Source: Spirochaetia bacterium (GTDB lineage: Bacteria > Spirochaetota > Spirochaetia > Treponematales > Breznakiellaceae). Taken from it: a stretch of 5,723 nt of DNA. A program made the position numbers and the translations under genes. Positions 5,494 to 5,723 of this stretch are shown here, piece by piece. Each line of letters opens with the position of its first letter. The stretch's first letter is position 1. Under the pieces are notes generated by a model. The model saw nothing but the letters and a program-made list of their open reading frames with translations. It did not search any database and was not told where the DNA came from. The stretch covers positions 1 to 5,723 of the forward strand of contig BOBG01000124.1 in the NCBI GenBank assembly GCA_026002265.1, read 5' to 3'.

Positions 5494-5723
5494 TTATTTT
5501 ATCATAGTTGGCGAAAACCCAAATGTTTCAACTTTGGGATAAGCTGCAGCGAAAATAGTGGAAGTAGAAAATTCTGGTGGTGCTACCGGAACCAGCGAAA
5601 GCAATGTTAAAAACTCAGCCTGAGATTTATTTCTCAATAAATTTTGGGGGACAGACCTCGATCTGCCGTTCGCCCGCGTAGGTTCGATCTCTTCATTTTC
5701 TTTTCCGGATTTTTTAAGGGTGG
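5494..5723 (-). CDS. Unidentified C-terminal fragment open to the right edge
   Basis: Reading leftward from the edge, one frame stays open for 75 codons and stops at TAA 5496-5494. The peptide begins TLKKSGKENEEIEP and ends ETFGFSPTMIK. I recognise no family. It would end 33 bases before the -35 box of the reductase promoter, a plausible layout. Against it: a second minus-strand frame is also open from the edge to TGA 5636-5634 (29 codons, ending RGLSPKIY), and the plus strand between 5543 and 5620 has a codon pattern (KIVEVENSGGATGT) that looks at least as coding-like. The CAGACCTC motif lies inside. Treat as a possible gene end only. Confidence 0.25.
   Translation of the reverse strand, partial: TLKKSGKENEEIEPTRANGRSRSVPQNLLRNKSQAEFLTLLSLVPVAPPEFSTSTIFAAAYPKVETFGFSPTMIK
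5518..5538 (-). terminator. Weak terminator-like hairpin, leftward
   Basis: CCCAAA and TTTGGG form a 6-bp stem with a 9-base loop. On the minus strand it is followed by TTTTCG. It could end a transcript arriving from the right edge before the reductase promoter, but the stem is short and AT-rich at the loop, and it falls inside the possible 75-codon frame. Confidence 0.25.
5625..5642. repeat. AT-rich inverted repeat beside the third motif copy
   Basis: ATTTATT, loop TCTC, AATAAAT: a perfect 7-bp AT-only dyad that ends three bases before the G run of the CAGACCTC motif. Such a stem is weak in RNA. It is noted because of its contact with the repeat. Confidence 0.3.
5646..5659 (+). repeat. CAGACCTC motif, copy 3
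   Basis: GGGGGACAGACCTC, matching copy 1 over 13 bases (GGGGACAGACCTC) and in the same orientation, about 4.4 kb away. The flanks differ (GATCTGCC follows), so only the core is shared. The minus-strand reading GGTCTGTCCCC encodes GLSP near the end of a short open frame. Confidence 0.55.

Larger units (their letters stand above)
5388..5723. other. Region without an identifiable gene
   Basis: The 336 bases to the right of the reductase gene hold its promoter and ribosome binding site (5396-5461), two small hairpins (5518-5538 and 5625-5642), the third CAGACCTC motif and an uncertain frame open to the edge. No RNA gene or mobile-element terminus is seen. Confidence 0.5.

Noticed and set aside
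5670..5697. tRNA T-arm-like stretch (GGTTCGATCTC)
   Set aside because: The flanking bases do not pair as a T stem and no acceptor, D or anticodon arm can be built around it.

Overview
The window holds four complete protein genes, the first codons of a fifth, and several short intergenic elements. Base composition is moderate (about 45% GC by eye) and CCGG tetranucleotides are very frequent. The chemoreceptor signalling tip (NILAMNAAIEAAHAGE-type) and the long group II branched-chain aminotransferase would suit a spirochaete, perhaps Treponema-like. That is inference from protein style; no marker gene settles the taxonomy.

Left block (1-1180, minus strand): a branched-chain amino acid aminotransferase gene (ilvE) with a clear GGAGGT ribosome binding site and an extended -10 box. 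Directly after its stop codon comes an AGGAG site and the first 18 codons of a gene whose N-terminus (NTYHRLPVVF) looks like acetylornithine aminotransferase (argD). This is an amino-acid biosynthesis operon leaving the window on the left. A terminator-shaped hairpin lies inside the first argD codons.

Divergent spacer (1153-1414): two copies of a TGGGG(A/T)CAGACCTCC motif about 43 nt apart, a perfect small palindrome, and a good TTGACA-N17-AATAAT promoter whose expected transcription start falls on or next to the next start codon.

Centre (1415-3481, plus strand): a membrane chemoreceptor (methyl-accepting chemotaxis protein) with an extracytoplasmic double-Cache sensor, a poorly conserved HAMP linker and a complete signalling hairpin. 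No chemotaxis partner gene is next to it. A hairpin followed by a T-rich run about 95 nt downstream is its likely terminator. The 239-nt spacer before the next gene otherwise holds only small hairpins and a broken short reading frame.

Right block (3721-5461, minus strand): a two-gene operon. It starts from a near-consensus promoter (TTGACC-N17-TATAAT) and encodes an aldo/keto reductase with a C-terminal two-cluster ferredoxin-like domain, followed through an ATGA start/stop overlap by a small soluble helical protein that resembles the DIP1984/septicolysin-like family.

Right edge (5462-5723): no gene I can name. It has a third copy of the CAGACCTC motif, two small hairpins and a 75-codon minus-strand frame open to the edge. 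The main genes are ordinary. The less ordinary signals are the dispersed CAGACCTC motif, the hairpin in argD, the apparently leaderless chemoreceptor, the coupled reductase/small-protein pair and the CCGG excess. I do not see a clearly new multi-gene system.
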